In this document: piece after piece, positions 5,801 through 6,024 of the stretch
Layout of the letters: each line of letters starts with the position of its first letter
How positions within the stretch are numbered: position 1 is the first letter of the stretch
DNA from: Thermotoga sp.
GTDB taxonomy: Bacteria > Thermotogota > Thermotogae > B3-G13
NCBI GenBank assembly: GCA_003641555.1
Contig: QNAT01000086.1
Location: 1-6,024, forward strand
Length of the DNA stretch: 6,024 bases
Direction of reading: 5' to 3'
Notes under the pieces: generated by a model
Told to the model about the DNA's origin: nothing
Database searches by the model: none
The model's input: only the letters and a program-made list of their open reading frames with translations
Position numbers and translations under genes: made by a program

Positions 5801-6024
5801 AAAACAATAGATAAAAATATAGTATAGTGTCGGGATTTTGGTCATGTTCTCGTAGGGACTGGTTTTCAATGACTCCGTCCATTTCGCCAAAGACAAATGA
5901 CTATGGGACTGCATCCCAATGGGCAGAGAGGTTAAAGTCATCTCCCTACGGTTATGGGAGTGTATACTGTGAAATGAAATTGATCCACAAAAGACAAAGT
6001 GTCCTGTTTAGCTTTTGACTTTAA

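Larger units (their letters stand above)
5714..6024. other. Gene-poor right end: short repeats then a GC-rich segment of unknown nature
   Basis: Nothing here is a recognisable gene. The first hundred bases are AT-rich and hold short CACGAA- and CACAGAG-type repeats. From about 5830 to 5960 the GC content rises to roughly 48% by hand count, clearly above the AT-rich flank. A + frame from GTG 5827 to TGA 6018 (63 codons) and a - strand frame over the same stretch are both open, and neither has a Shine-Dalgarno sequence or a familiar motif. CGTAGGGA at 5851-5858 is complementary to TCCCTACG at 5943-5950. The segment could be part of a mobile element, an RNA or a gene remnant continuing past the window. 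Confidence 0.45.

Noticed and set aside
5827..6018. 63-codon + strand frame annotated as a protein gene
   Set aside because: It has no Shine-Dalgarno sequence before the GTG, an equally open opposite strand and no recognisable domain, so it is described as an unknown region instead.
1..6024. CRISPR array, tRNA, retron or other defence system
   Set aside because: No regularly spaced repeats, cloverleaf, reverse transcriptase or nuclease motifs were found on either strand.

Overview
The window is about 6 kb of AT-rich bacterial DNA. It holds two unrelated, convergent functional blocks separated by a decayed-looking spacer. Protein sequence style, a TTG start, strong Shine-Dalgarno sites, frequent AGA/AGG and ATA codons, and a sugar-transport operon without its own ATPase all suggest an anaerobic, possibly thermophilic fermenter. 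Thermotogota or a related lineage is the best guess, but this is an impression from the sequence and not a proven assignment.

Left block (1-3503, + strand): the window opens inside a gene whose last 86 residues look like a degenerate response-regulator receiver domain. A leader of about 200 bases follows. It contains a 10-bp perfect inverted repeat enclosing smaller nested pairings, and a strong Shine-Dalgarno sequence with no obvious start codon. Then come three genes of a CUT1-type carbohydrate ABC importer: a secreted family-1 solute-binding protein (464-1732), a MalF-like permease with a TTG start (1781-2683), and a MalG-like permease that overlaps it by 8 bases (2676-3503). Together they would bind a sugar or oligosaccharide outside the membrane and pass it through a two-permease channel. 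The energising ATPase must be encoded elsewhere.

Middle (3504-4063): no intact gene of normal size. On the + strand, a Shine-Dalgarno sequence and a TTGA stop/start overlap follow the MalG-like gene directly and lead into a short broken reading frame, which could be the remnant of a further cistron. On the - strand, 3911-3780 encodes 43 residues that resemble the N-terminus of DUF2809 membrane proteins, probably truncated by a frameshift. A 21-bp palindrome at 3971-3991 has lac-operator-like arms and overlaps a consensus DnaA box.

Right block (4064-5714, - strand): a complete ATP-dependent phosphoenolpyruvate carboxykinase gene (pckA), with a good Shine-Dalgarno site, a near-consensus sigma-A promoter and two identical 9-bp direct repeats placed like operator sites.

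Right end (about 5714-6024): no convincing gene. It has short CACGAA/CACAGAG-type repeats, a small imperfect stem, and a segment of markedly higher GC that is open on both strands and could be part of an unrecognised mobile element, RNA or gene remnant.

I found no CRISPR array, tRNA, rRNA or complete transposase gene, and no clear new defence or retron-like system. The most worthwhile follow-ups are the structured leader, the pckA operator candidate, the two gene remnants, and the GC-rich right edge.
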